This document shows positions 1-14,000 of a stretch of 64,000 bases of DNA, in pieces. A model generated the notes under the pieces. It saw only the letters and a program-made list of their open reading frames with translations. It made no database searches and was not told the DNA's origin. A program made the position numbers and the translations under genes. The stretch comes from Aralia elata (taxonomy: Eukaryota; Streptophyta; Magnoliopsida; Apiales; Araliaceae): contig CM068387.1 of the NCBI GenBank assembly GCA_034770075.1, positions 82,312,971 through 82,376,970 on the forward strand. The letters are read 5' to 3'. Within the stretch, counting starts at the first letter, position 1; the number at the start of each line of letters is the position of its first letter.

Positions 1-225
1 TTTACAGCCTCTAGCCTGTATTAGTTGAAAAGCTAGAAGTAGCTACATTACAAAGCATTATAATCATTACAGTTTACATAGGGCAGGATAAATACCAAAG
101 CATATACTCAAGTTCCAATGCAGCTCATATGGCAGCAAGCCAGTTTAAAGAATGCCGTCTCTAGCAGTTGAAACTATAGCTTCAATGAAGAAAGGTAAAA
201 TGACAATCAATGTCAACTATCAAAC

Positions 226-1698
226 CTGTCTCTGCCGACTTTGAATGAATTTCTTATCCATTGATAAAGCTGCAACACCTTTGCTCATATGCCCAAGAGC
301 ACTGCTTGCGTTGCCCAGTATATCAACGCCCGAGAGCAGTTGAAGAGGCTGGCTGAGAAGATCTTTCTTAATATTTGAGATTGCATTAGTTATAAGAACA
401 CTTTGCCTCATGCTCAGATTTTCCTGAAACCTTTGATTTATCCGAATCTGAATAACACAGATTAAATGATTTTACTTAGTTCAATCACTCTTTGTAATTT
501 ATTCTCTACAAAATGCTACCAAAGAAGTAGAATATGTGATGGTACTTTTGCCACTGATACTTATAAACAACAAAAATTATATAGTTTATTGGTTATGTTA
601 CATAACGTAGTTTGCTGAAAGCAACAATATGATAGATCAAGAGCTTGATCTGTGACCATGAATCTAAATATGATGCTCCCTTGAAGAACCCAGGGTCCAA
701 AAGGGCCAGGCTTAAACATCTGCAACTGACCATAAACATAATATAGAGGGGCAACTTGAAATAACACCATCAGTACATTTTGTTACTATCAACTAATATG
801 ATGAAATCTAATGATAATCTTAGGATGGGGTGTTAAAACTCATGATACGATGTCTGGCGGTTATTTCAAGTTTTCCGATTTTTTTCTTTTTGACAAGTCT
901 GAGTTTTACAAAAATATAGCAAGGTAAGTGCCCTGTCTTAGGTTCTAATTCTTTAGACGCTGTGGTTTCTGCAGCCATTATATTTGAGATTCAGATATAG
1001 CGAATTACTAAAATATATCAACATAAAAAGCAATTACAGACGGATTGAATGCTTACTGGCATATTTTCAGTGTTTCCAAGTGCAGTCATCAAGGATGCCC
1101 AAAACCCAAGAACACCAACTGGTCGTTGAGTTGGTGACATAGCCATTGAGACTTTGACCCGAACTTCCGAGAAGTTAAGAACACTGTGAAGTGAATGTTA
1201 TTTGATAAAAGTTCAAAGCAGCAAATAAGTAGGCAATATAAGCTTTAAGATGCACAATACGTACCCAATTTGAATGATTGGATCAACTGAAACAGCAGTG
1301 GTTTGAGTATCATATAACCTGCTTAAGTTGACCTGCTGGATCATCCCATGGAGACGCCAGATGATTGGTTCATGAATGTTAATCAGAAACGCAGAATTTT
1401 CAGGTCCCTGATGGGCAGAAAGCAATAGAAATTAGTAGAGGAAGGGGGAAAAAAAAAGATAAATATTTTGAACAGACTTAACACAAACTTTGTGGCAAAT
1501 AGTATATTTGACATACTCACTTGGAAACCAATATATGGATACACACATAAATCTAGTGATCCATTAGACTGCTGTGTCATGGAAAATTTCAGGATGTAAT
1601 CAGTCTCATCTCCAACTCTCTGTGGCCTGAAGAGAACTGGCGTTGGAGTTAAAGGCAACTGATTATCCAGCTGAATCCCGCGCATTCTTAATTTGAAC
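226..1698 (-). CDS. VPS13M1: Exons 55-58: start of the C-terminal ATG_C-like region (residues 3589-3812, cut by the window edge)
   Basis: Exon 55 reads FKLRMRGIQLDNQLPLTPTP and VLFRPQR. Exon 56 codes AFLINIHEPIIWRLHGMIQ. Exon 57 codes VLGFWASLMTALGNTENMP. Exon 58 reads QPLQLLSGVDILGNASSALG and ends QSRQRQ just before a GT donor at 225-224. Related proteins continue with an amphipathic helical ATG_C segment and a final PH-like domain that target lipid droplets and other organelles. That part, the stop codon and the 3' UTR should lie beyond position 1. No coding exon is visible in 1-225. Confidence 0.91.
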
Positions 1699-4600
1699 CT
1701 GTAATACAGAACATGATCGTTATTTTCATCAGATGAACCAATATGACAATCATATATATGATTCAATTAGTAAGCAAAATGTGTGTGCATGAATGCAGAT
1801 TAGCATGTCTCTCGAACAAGTTGTTCTTCTCAGTGTTTATTGGATTTGGATTCTAGGCAGTTGGTTTTGGGCAGTCCTATAGGAATTAGTTGCATTGATA
1901 TAGCTTAAAGTTGCATAATGGTGGCCTTTGTTATATATGTATTATAAAATTGAAACTCTCTAGCTATACAAATGCAACTCACTCCTATAGAACTGCCCAA
2001 CAGATTGCCAAACCAACTGCTTGGAATCAGGATCCTGTTTATTGATAGAATATTACCTACTGATCCCAGAACCCAAGCCAGTTGAATATGAAAGCAGAAG
2101 ATTCTGCATGGACAGATATAAGATCTCTTCAGGTGTATGATCAATAATGGATAGTCCAAGCTCAGCAACCTCAAAAATAATATGAAATTCACAATTTGAA
2201 GTGGATGCTGATTGTTGAAGCTGCGAATCATTTTCAGAAATTTGTGATATAGACGAAGAAACTCTTCTATTTATAGCTGTGTGGGGTTCATTCTCTGGCA
2301 TCCAGTCACTGATCCTGATGACATTAACTTTATCTTCTTTCAGAATATTAACACGTAGAGCTCTATTTGGTCCTCCATTCACAAGGTTGGGCTGATGATC
2401 GAATATCTCATCAATATTGTACTTCAGTGATGTTGAATGGTCAGTACCATCAACCAGAAGTTCCAGTAATCGCGGTCTACCGAGATCTTCCCATAGAAAG
2501 GAAGCAGATGCATTAGGAAGAAGAGACCGCCATGAATCACTGGCACCATCAACTTGCTGGAAACGGATGGGCAAAAACAGAGAACGATTTTCAATCCTGT
2601 CAATAGATACATTTATTGTTATTCTTACTACAGCAGATAGTTATAAAGATAGAAGTCAACCTTCGAGATTTTTTTAGTGAATCGATGATAACTGATGAAA
2701 TTAACTATGAATTTTAATAACTTAATATGTGATTTGGACCACAAAAGTAAGACAGCCACCTAACATTGAATATGCTGGATGTCTTTCAGAAAAAAAAAAC
2801 ATTTAGGTCATTGAAAAGAATATAGTTCTGTTAGTAATAAAAATATGTTCCAAATAAATATATCTCCCTCTGTCCAAATCAAGTGTTATCTTGAAAACAA
2901 TGTTTTCATCAGAGATTTTAATCGCAAGACGCTAACACAGTACTTATAGAGAAAATGTTTCTAATATAATTTTCGTTATTCTTTAGGAACTACAGTGAAG
3001 CTCTGAAAAAACAAAATGAAATATATAATATCTAAAAGTGCCTTATCTGGAAAACAATGTTTTCATCAGACATTTTAATTGCAAGACGCTAACACAGTAC
3101 ATATACAGAAAATGTTTCTAATATAATTTTCGTTATTCTTTAGGAACTACAGTGAAGCTCTGAAAAAACTAAATGAAATATATAATATCTAAAAGTGCTA
3201 TACACTCAATATGGGACGAGGGGGTATGCAAATAGCTTCACACACACACACATACATATATGTATGATATGCACCAGTATTTTCAGAATAATAATTATAA
3301 GAAAGCGTAAGACTGATTCATCTACCAATTAATTAAAAATTTACCTTTCGTAAATAAAAGAAGAAAATTTTATTAGACGTGAGAAGTGAAACTACAATGC
3401 AAATGGAGGAAAAGAAATCCACCCAAAAGGAAATAAAACTCAAAACAGTGAATTTAAAATCTTACAAATTGCACAAAGAGGGACAGCCAATAAAACTCAA
3501 GAAAGACCAAAATAAAAACACTCAGTGTTTTTTCTCTAACCTGTAAGGACTTGAGAATGAATTGGGACGAAATATGACTTCATAGCGAGAGCTCCTTGCG
3601 CCACTTCTTACTTCTACCCTTAAGTGCATTGGATCACTTGCTGGCTCTTTTCTCAAAGAAATACACATAACACCTTCAGTCCAAACACTAAATGGTGTAC
3701 TCCATTCATATCCATCAATCCGCAACTGAAATGAAAGGAAACTAGCTGCATAAGATGCAAAAGTTGCTCTAGTTCAAGGAAAACTACCCATGGTCAGTAC
3801 GACCATTGACATTATGATTTAATATATGAAGTAATTTCCTCCTCCAAAATCTATCTCACATCATCATTCACACCATATATAAGGTTGTTCATTCTTATGT
3901 AATTTGAGACAAGAGAGTAATGTATTAAATGTATAGAGGAATGGTTTATTTGCTCATACTTTCAACAATTCAACTTTTGGAGGGGACTGCCATCCCAATT
4001 GTAGAGGAGGATCAGTTGGATGTATCCATTCCAATGACTGAGTATCACACTGCTGCAGACAGAGACTGCAACCTAGCCTATTAATAAACAGAGCATGGGG
4101 TTGAAAAGTAACCACCTGCAGCCGAAAATTCACACAGTAGCAATTAGTTGTCCACAGGTTAGAAATTAACAGTATACAGTAAGTTTGTAGTTCAGTATCT
4201 CATATTTAGTGATGTATATGCTTTTCATTTAGGATTAAAATAGAATAACTTGAGAAGAAAAACATGAGTATCGATTTAGAGGACAATTGCTTTTGTGAAC
4301 CAATTAACTAAAAAACCTGACTTTGTCACAAATAAATATTGGACTTGAATATTCTAGAAACTATCAATATCATTAGAGAAGAAGAGATTAATATCATACA
4401 CAAAGTGCAATAGGAAGCTTAAATATTATGAGTACCCAATTTCTGCTGACCCCCAATGAGCATGAGCATACCACCTCTCCAACATAGGACCACTACATCA
4501 AAACAAGATAGGGACCTAGAACACCGCAAAACGCACTTTTTTTTAAACAAATCCCTTAGCCCTTGCCTCTTGACTTCATAATTTACAAAATAAAAGCCAA

Positions 4601-6711
4601 TTCACATGGTCACACACTGTATCAACACCTAACATGAAGATTATAACTCCCTCCCTCTTATTATGCCCAAATGAAGAACTCTGAGAGGGAGATTAGTTAG
4701 ATGGCTTTCCCCTTGGAAGTATTTTTAACTAGGGTGGCGATCCCATCGGGCACGATGTTGTGAATAAAATAAAAAAGGTACATGTTCAAACAACACCATA
4801 CCTCTTAAATTAGAGTTTGATCAGAATTATGTACTCGCTACTTACTAATTAATCGGCAAGTCTTTGGTCAAGGATTATACTGGAAATAAAATAACATGAA
4901 ACTGCAAAGACTCGCATGACCTTCATTATGTCCCAACTCCCAACAAAATTCTAATATGGCAAAGTACGATAATCAGGACCCTGTGAAACAATCCTGTCTC
5001 CTATGCCATGTGGTTCACTCCTGAATGCTGTGAATTCAGTTAGACCACCTAACATTCCATCAGATTTGTAGTTGTGACAGTAAGTTTATGCTCAAAAGTA
5101 TATGATAATGTAATTGTTAAATTTTCTCCAGCAAGTCACAGGAAGGAATGTGAGCAAATTACAATTTGAACTTGAGAAATTTCATGTGGTAAAAGTGCTA
5201 TGAATAAAGCCCAAAACTTTTTGAGGATGCTAGTAAAATTCCTTGATTAAACACCAAACCTGGCTCCACGGGGAACAAGGGTAAAAACTGACATAATGAA
5301 CTTGAGGATATTGCAGAGCATAAAGGTTATTGCCATACTCAAGTGTCAAGATAAGCAAATAAACCTTTGTTCTATCTGACGTCATGTGTAGAACAGCTGA
5401 AAGTTTATAGTAAGATCCATCAGAACTAAAAGCCTTGACATCAACTCGTTGCTGTAATTCCCATGAATTCAAAGGTTAGAACACGGAAACACCAGATTCT
5501 GGAGCAATCTTTAGAAGATATGTAAGTAGCCATTTGTATTACCTTTTTCTCCAGTTCAAGAAGAGATACTCCAGGACTGTAATTTTCAGAATTTCGAATG
5601 GCAACAGCAACACCCACCCGTGGAGACAGATATGCATCGTTTCGCGAGGAAAACAGCATAACTCCACCACGGCCCACATAGTCTTGTGGAGATAGCATGC
5701 TAGGTGTTGGAGTAGTGTCCTCAATTACTTCTAGTACTTGGAGGTTTTTCCTCAAGCCAGTAGGCTTCCTATCCAGGGAGGTACTAGGATATCTCATGGC
5801 TGCTGTTGCAGATTTACCTGTTTTAGAGATCTGGATGGAATCCACGTCCGAAGCCTCAAAAGGTTCTATTTCCACCACTTGGTATGCCAAAGGCAGAGAT
5901 GAATCATTACTAATCCAATATGGAACAAAAAATCTTACGGTTTTTGGAGCAGCTATGGTTCCACCCATGTCACGCTCAATGCTCACACGCAATCTCCTGC
6001 ACAAATTATCCATGAAGATAATAATATTATAGATGTACTTCATAAAGTAATCATAAGAAATCAACTGTCTGCCTAATAATTGATAAACAGCTTCCTTGCC
6101 AATCAAATAAAGGGGTGACATTGAAAATCAAAAATTTTCATGTGGACTGCAGCTCGATGTACTAATCCCACAATCAAGAACTTGCAGACTGTAAGGAGAT
6201 AATAGTGAACTGGTGTTGCCTATGTAAAAAGGCTGCTGAAATTGTTCAGCTAGTAACTCATTGTGAGTGGGCGAAGGACTAGTAGTTGTGGAGTTAGGGA
6301 CTGGGTAATACCAAGGACAATTTATTACTTAATGGCCTGTTGGAGAAGGGGTTAGAGTGAGAAAATTGCTGACGAAATGGGTGCTAGCCCTTTGTTGCAT
6401 ATGACTATATGAGGTTGATTTAGAGAAAATGAAACAAGAGAATTTTCGAACGGATTAAAAGATTGATTTATATAGTCAGGACAACTTCGTTGAATCTCCT
6501 CTTTGGAGGATTTTTCTGATAAAAATACTTGTAGAAAAATAAAAAAGGAAGAAGTCCATGGTAGAATCCACTCCTGGGCAACTACTTATAACTTGAACCA
6601 AATGACAAACATATACACAAAAAGATAATAGAATAACCTGCCACACATTTTTTTTTAAAAAACAGCCTTCGACTGTTTGACCAGATAATAATTAAACTAA
6701 CAAAATATCAT

Positions 6712-6775
<64 letters not shown>

Positions 6776-9652
6776 AAGTGCATTTACCTGATTTCATATA
6801 GATTACTTGCTAGTGCACGTAATAGGGAAGAGATGAATAAATTAATTACGAATCAGGAAAAGATAGCTTAAAGTGTTAGAAAACTTGTAAAGCATTATTG
6901 CTTTACATAGTTTTCTCAGACTTGGGAGATGGACACATGCAAACATTCAGAAGACCACTTCACTTTGGATGGTCTAAATGTGTGAGATTTGAGGGCTAGA
7001 GTGGAAGCTCTTTAGAAGGATTTACTAAGTCACAAAGTGACTTCACCTATATCGATAGACTGGTCTTATATCTTCTATTCATGAAGACATCTGCTAAGGC
7101 GATATTAATTTGAAACTATCTGAAAAATCATTGATCTGGTCCATGTCTCTATCTTACCCCCACAATTACAAGAACAGAAGGCCAAAGCATGAAGAGACAG
7201 TTGCATACTTACAGCTCAATCATTTATGGTTTATATAGACCTAAAGATTCAAAAGCAGATATTAAATGTCTGAACTCATGAAATATCTCCATGAACAGCG
7301 AAGAGCATGGATGGCTACCGATCACGTATAACCGAATGTAGTTTTGGAAAATGAGTTTTGAGGGCTAAAAAAAATTTTAGATTAAGAAAAAATGTTATTC
7401 TGACATAGTTGCTGTCCAGTTGTATCCATCTTTAATTATTATCGAATAAAAATTTTACAATTATATATATTAGTCAAGAGGCACTGCTTAGCTATTGCCA
7501 TTATTCCGATTTTCTTGTTTATGGTCTAGTCAGTAAGGGTTACAGAAATATTCATAGACATGACAGCAAGATCACAAACCTTCTTCTCTGTTGGCGAACC
7601 ATCCAAAATGAAGAGACATGATTGTTAGATGACAGATCCAAAATAAGAACAGGGTCCTGTTGTGAGGAAGAATAGAGATAAGGTTTCTTAGGCAAAACAG
7701 TTTCCACAATCTTTATTTTTGACTTTAAAAAGAAGATTAATTTTACCTTTTCCAAAGACCAACCTCCCTGTACAAACAATGTAAGATATATAGGGTTTCG
7801 GACATCAGCACAATATATATTCACAGTTCCACGAGATAATATAAAACCACGCTGTCGCTCAATACTGTTACCATCTTTTGATTTTTCCCAGACTATGAAT
7901 CTTGCAGGACAAGGAAGTCGGTTCTCCAACTTCAAAGGAGAGTTAATCGATATTTTCCAATCATAAACAGGGGAATTAAGCTCTGTATGAAGAACTGATG
8001 CGTCTGTACTGACGCTGAGCCAAAACTGTTCACTGTGGGTGCTTGAGCAACAGAAGAATACATCATTCTTCTCAAGTTGACTTAGCTTGAATGAAGAAGC
8101 GGGCATTTTACTTCTATCCTTCAAGGTATTTTGTCTAGAAAATGAACCTTGTTCACTGGAATGTTGGTCCTTTCCCCAGTCATACCCAGAACCTACAGTA
8201 ACTAGATGCCCCCATGAATAAGGGGGTTGAGGATGATCATTGCAAGGACGAACTAGTAAACAGCAGTCAGAATTCTTAGACATACTTTTCCATGGTAAAA
8301 CAGCAGAAGAACCAGGTGTTAAAGGATCAACAACATTGTTTGTTGAGAGGACGTGATTGTCAATCATAGATGCATGACATATGGATATTTCCAACTTGAC
8401 ATCAGAATCGTTCAAAACTGTAGCAAGACCCCTTAGAACTGCATGTTTCTTGCCATCTTTCATGATAACTTCAACAGCAATAAAGTCATCTTTCAATGTT
8501 TTAGTAATCACAGACAGAGGAAGAAATGAACGGAAACTTTCCCATGAACCTTTTGGGGAAAGCCCCACCCAAAAACCTATATCTCTGTCAACATCGTTCC
8601 CTTCTTCCGCCTCACTTTGAAAGTTCGCAACTATTTTTCTTTCAAAATAGGAAGTAGAAGCAAGAAGGCAACCACGAGAATGCATATCATCACTGCTTGA
8701 TAATACCTGAGCACAAACAAACAGTAACAGTGCAAGATGTGAGATTAGCTATAAACAAAATAAAGCTATAATGGAAACATGTATACATGTCAGTATGTAG
8801 GAACAATATGATCCAGATTAACTAACCGTTCTTTTTAGGGGATATGATAAAATATTTTGAACTTCAGATGCTTGATGCAGCATTTTTACTGAAGACACCT
8901 TCTTTAAGGCATTTGCACCATGTCCAACAGAAAATGAAGATGCACCCACAACTTCACCTACATTGCAAATAAGATATTTGATTTTAATATACAATTTCAT
9001 ATCATCCGCTTTTTGTAAAAATATTATTCCTACTAATCTTAGTCGCCAAATCTGTCTATTTAGGGTCACAGACATGCACTAAACTCATGGATTAGCGAGG
9101 GTGACATGAATTCAGGGGCTAGTTCGTGAATTAAGAAAGTCAAGCTTGCTAATGAAATAAGTCAAGTTTGTTCAGCTTAGTCTTCTCAAAACCAAATGTC
9201 TCCCTGGTTTGAACCTCCAACATGTTGCTCAGACACAAAGCACTTATCCATTGCAGCTAGATGAATCTATATAAGTAAAATTCTAATATCTAAACTCAAC
9301 AATGCCTATCATCCCAAATTAGTTGGGGATACGCTGAAAATGAATCCCACGAGTAAAAGTAGAAAGTCAAGGAGAAAAATAAAAAGATGAAACAGATGAA
9401 ATAAGAAAAGAGTAAGTATAATAATGTAAAATAAAAAGAATCTATATTATTAAGGGAGATCAGTAAAAATAATTGCTAGTTGAAGTTGTGTCACATTTAA
9501 ACTCCTTTTTTCTCCTCACTTTTTATCCCTAAAATCTCTTTCATATTTTCACTCATTTCATAAAATTTATATTTTTAATTGCACACACATAGTGTGTGCC
9601 ACAAATACTAGTAGAAAAAAATGAAAATAACTTAAATAATAGCACAAAACAC

Positions 9653-9692
<40 letters not shown>

Positions 9693-11055
9693 ATTGATAC
9701 GTAAGTTTGGCCACATGGGGATTGAACTCACGTATAAATAAAAAAGCTTAAATAAAATCAACAGCAAAAATGAAAAATATAGGGAGAGGGGAAAGAGAAA
9801 CAAAAATATTAAACAAAAAAAAAGAGAGGAAGAGGAAAAAAGATGGAACATCCTACTTGACCTTCGATATGCGGATTGCACTCCGCCACTCACTCCTATC
9901 AAAGGCCATGTCCTCCGTTAAATTCCACTCCTTTCATTCTCAGTTTCATTCTCAGTCTACCTGTATCTTATTCCTGATACAAGGCTCCTCTTCGTAATGG
10001 TGCATCTATAGACCAATGTTGGATATGACAAAACCATCTAAATAAATGCTCCCTCATTTTCCTCATTCGTTGTAATCCAAACCATCTTTCAGATATCCTT
10101 ATTTACGATCATATCCAACTTTGTATGGAGACACATCCACCTTAACAATTTCGTTATGGCAACTTCCATCATATGCACGTTGCATCTTGGTTACCCAACA
10201 ATCAGACTATATAACATTGTTGGTCTCAGCATCATCCAAAAACCCTTCATGGATGGGATTTTACAATCGCGCACAACAAGGGTTTAAATGCATATTTCTT
10301 AAGCATCTCTTATCCCGAAATATTCATAATGCATGTGGGTCCCATCAATATCAACAACAACATGACAATTTATTATAAATGTCTTCATTTAGCTCATCCA
10401 GGCAACAAAAATAAGAGTTTAGCATCGATTTTGGGTGGTAATGAATTCATTGGGTGTGCCATCACAAATTTACACACAAATATCTGTTCCATAATATATG
10501 TCACATCCTTAATGACATCAACATACTTATTAAACACTTTATTCTTTTCAAAAACCTACGAAATGACCATCCTTGGAACCTTACTATATGCCTTATGTTG
10601 ATAGGTAGTATATTAAAAACACCACATAAAAAATAAATGTTAGATCATATAGACACTCTCAACTCCATTTATTCATTAATTATAACTTTCATCCTACCAC
10701 TCCAAGCTTTGGTGATTTAGGTTGGAATCACCAATTGCATAAAATAAAACTAGATTATGCTTTCTAGTAATGTTTACATGCATAAATGCTCAAGAAGAAT
10801 ATTTGAGAACAATGGTAAATACCTAATGTGGAACAAGTTAAAATTAAATCAATATAAATCCGAACTGGCATCAACAATTCAATGCAAGCATGCTAAGCAT
10901 AATCTTACATGATAAGTTAGTCATACTTATAATTAAAATATAAAAATACATAAATAACAATTTTTTATATATCTTATACATGATGCTTAAACAAACATAA
11001 GTTACAATAGCCAAAAAAAAAATATAAACATTACAAGCCCTATACATACATATAC

Positions 11056-11099
<44 letters not shown>

Positions 11100-14000
11100 G
11101 TTCCTTTTTTTCTGTTAACATGGTACAAGATAGCATGATTCTGTTACCCTTTCTGATTCTGAAGGAATATGCCTTCGTAGCTCAAGTGGCATAGATGGAT
11201 AGCAATACAATGGCATAGTGATAAAATAGGAGTATTCATAGAACATTAACTAAAAATTGCATTTAGTTCTGAAATTGATTTGTTAAGGAACATGCACCTT
11301 TTCCTGCTTTTGCTGCAAGGTTTGTCACCTCCACTTCCAGCTTAGCCAGACCCTGAAGTATTGCAAACAAAAGATTTCTATGGCTTACAATTCAGATTAC
11401 TGATTGTAAGAAATCCAAAACTTTAGTGAAAACAATTTTCTTTTTGCAAAGTAATGAAAGTTATATTAACATAAGCTAAGGGGACACCACCCACGATATA
11501 TAGAGGTGGAGGAGACTAGAATCTCGCAAAAAGTCTATAAAAGACACAATTGCTTCAGTATAAACTTTACTTCTTCAATTAAAAGATAGAATAACTAACA
11601 AATCATTAGAAAACATATGTATGATTTTAAAATTATACATCAAGAAAGATGAGAATAGGTCTTTGGCTCATTTCTTTATATCAGAGATAGAGAAATGACT
11701 TAGTATCAATGTTCTTTTGATTTCATCTAAGTGTTCGAATATGTGTGTTGATATATGTACGTTAAAATAGCCTGATATCTCTAAGTCATTATATAGTTCT
11801 GTATTTCTATTATGACTATCCTCAATGCATGCACTTCACTGTTGCAATTTTTAGGTCAATATTGGAGCTTGCAATCATTGGGTATCAATTATTTCTCCTA
11901 AAATTGTATATACCATATTGATGTATCCTTTATGCATATCCTCTATAATATTAATATATCTAGTTGTAACTTTTCTTACTCTAAAATTCACTATATCGTA
12001 TCTATCAGACTCTACTCTCAAGCATAGACTTCTTCAAATCTATAGAAAATATATGAATTTACTCTGTATTCCCTAACATACTTGTTCTTCTAATGTTATT
12101 AATATTGTCAATGTATGCACTTTCTCTGTTGCTATTCATTACATGAGCCTCCACGTTAAGTAATATAACTATCATCTATCTTTTACTCTTTAGTATAATT
12201 CCAAAATAATTCTCTATTATATCCATCTATATTTTATGTGGTTGGAAGGGAGAGAAGGAGACGGTGGGACTGAGCCCCCCACGGATTTTGTGTGGACAAT
12301 TTGGAGGGAAATAGTAGGTGGATGATAAGGAGTGGACTTGCACAAAGATCCGCTTCCGAGCTTGCATCATTTAATGAGGTCCAACCCTTGTTTATCATTC
12401 CTCTGTAGATTTATTGTGAGCATGGTTCAAAGTATCGGCCGTCACGCCGAAATATCAGAGCGTATCGGTTAGGTATCGACTAGTGTCAAACCGCAATCTT
12501 GACACAAATCGTAAAATTACAAAGTATTCATGTAAAGGGTAATTTTCGGTAAAATTTTAACAACTCAGCATAACGTAGTGGTTTCGGACCAAATATAGGA
12601 GATATCTCGTCATAACGTAGCGGTATCGAATCAAATAAAGAAGAAATCAAGGCTTGAAGGGGAGAAAACCCACAAAAAAAAATTTAATTTGCTAAAAGCT
12701 ATAAAGGGAGACGACAAAAGAGAACAAACTTTTCTTTATAAATTATACCTATATAGTACCTAGTTAAGTATACATTAAAAAATATTAAAAAATGTAATTA
12801 ACAATTAACATATAATTAATTAAGCTAAATTATTATTAAAATGTACTTAGTTAAGTTAAATTGTAATTAAATTATGCAGAACATGTGTGCTCAACCATTT
12901 GAGCCAAAACAACATCAATATCACCTTTATTCAAACATAAAATTGAATAAACCTATTTGCGAAACGTTTGTTTTATTATTTGGACAATGTTGTGTGCGCT
13001 AGATATATTTTTTTTTAACTTAATTGATTCCTCTTGTTGCTTTTATTATTTAGAATTTTTTCATAACTTTTTTACTATTTTTGAAGCTCCTGACTGGCTA
13101 ACGATGCGTATCGCTCGATACCTATACCGAAACCGATATCGAGTCAAAAATGACCTTCCGAAACATAGGCCGCTACCTGACTTTGAACCATGATTGTGAG
13201 AGTTTGTTTTGAGAGCATATGTAGTCATTTTCTAGGTTTTCCTTTGTAAGGAGTATAGGGAGTATAGGGTTGGTTGTTTGGGGGGATAGCTGCTTTTTAC
13301 TTTTTCACTGCGTCTTTTGCATACTTCTTGTGCCCATGAGTTCCCCACTTTAGCGCTTCCATAGAATTTTTGTACTAATCAGATAAAAAGAATATATTAT
13401 TTTGCATATCAATAAGACTACCTTCCGAGGAACTTCAAATATAAAGAGTTCATTCCAGTGGGCAGTGCCTTCATCAACATCATTGATTTTTGAAACAGAA
13501 GGCTTAACACATTTGGTCCTTGCACTCTGTGGAAAAAGTTTTTGTTGCTTTGTCTCTTGATTTTCAACGACGAGGCGTAAGGCACAGAAAAAGTTATGAC
13601 TATTTCCATCATCAACAATAGGTAAATCCTGCACATAACTGGAAAAATCATATTTCTCTTTCAAAGGTAATTATAACAATTTCAACTAAACATTAGATGA
13701 GCAATATTTTAACCTTGGCTTCAATTATCTGTACAGCAACAAAACGGCGTGCTTCCCTTGTTTCATCCGCAACATTCAACCTGTCAGAATACCTAGGAGG
13801 TGGAATCCACAAAGAAGTAGAATCTTCATGACGCAGTAATCCAACTGCATTTGTATTCTGATCGGGTTTCTTCAGATATATATCACAACCAAGATTATTT
13901 TCTATTGTAACAGTCTGAAAATCTTCCTCATTCAACGCAGAGAAATTTGAATCATCTCCACGCCCACGATGACTACCATCTTCCTGCAAAGTTAGTGATT

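Noticed and set aside
2417..2677. 86-codon plus-strand frame
   Set aside because: It is the antisense shadow of exon 54.
5697..6032. 111-codon plus-strand frame
   Set aside because: It is the antisense shadow of exon 50, which has clear family similarity on the minus strand.
6715..6775. Possible CRISPR-like or regulatory repeat
   Set aside because: It is a plain dinucleotide microsatellite with no spacers. CRISPR arrays are not expected in plant nuclear DNA.
9567..9997. Two overlapping frames (111 and 75 codons)
   Set aside because: They are translations of a TA microsatellite and purine-rich low-complexity DNA inside a LINE remnant.
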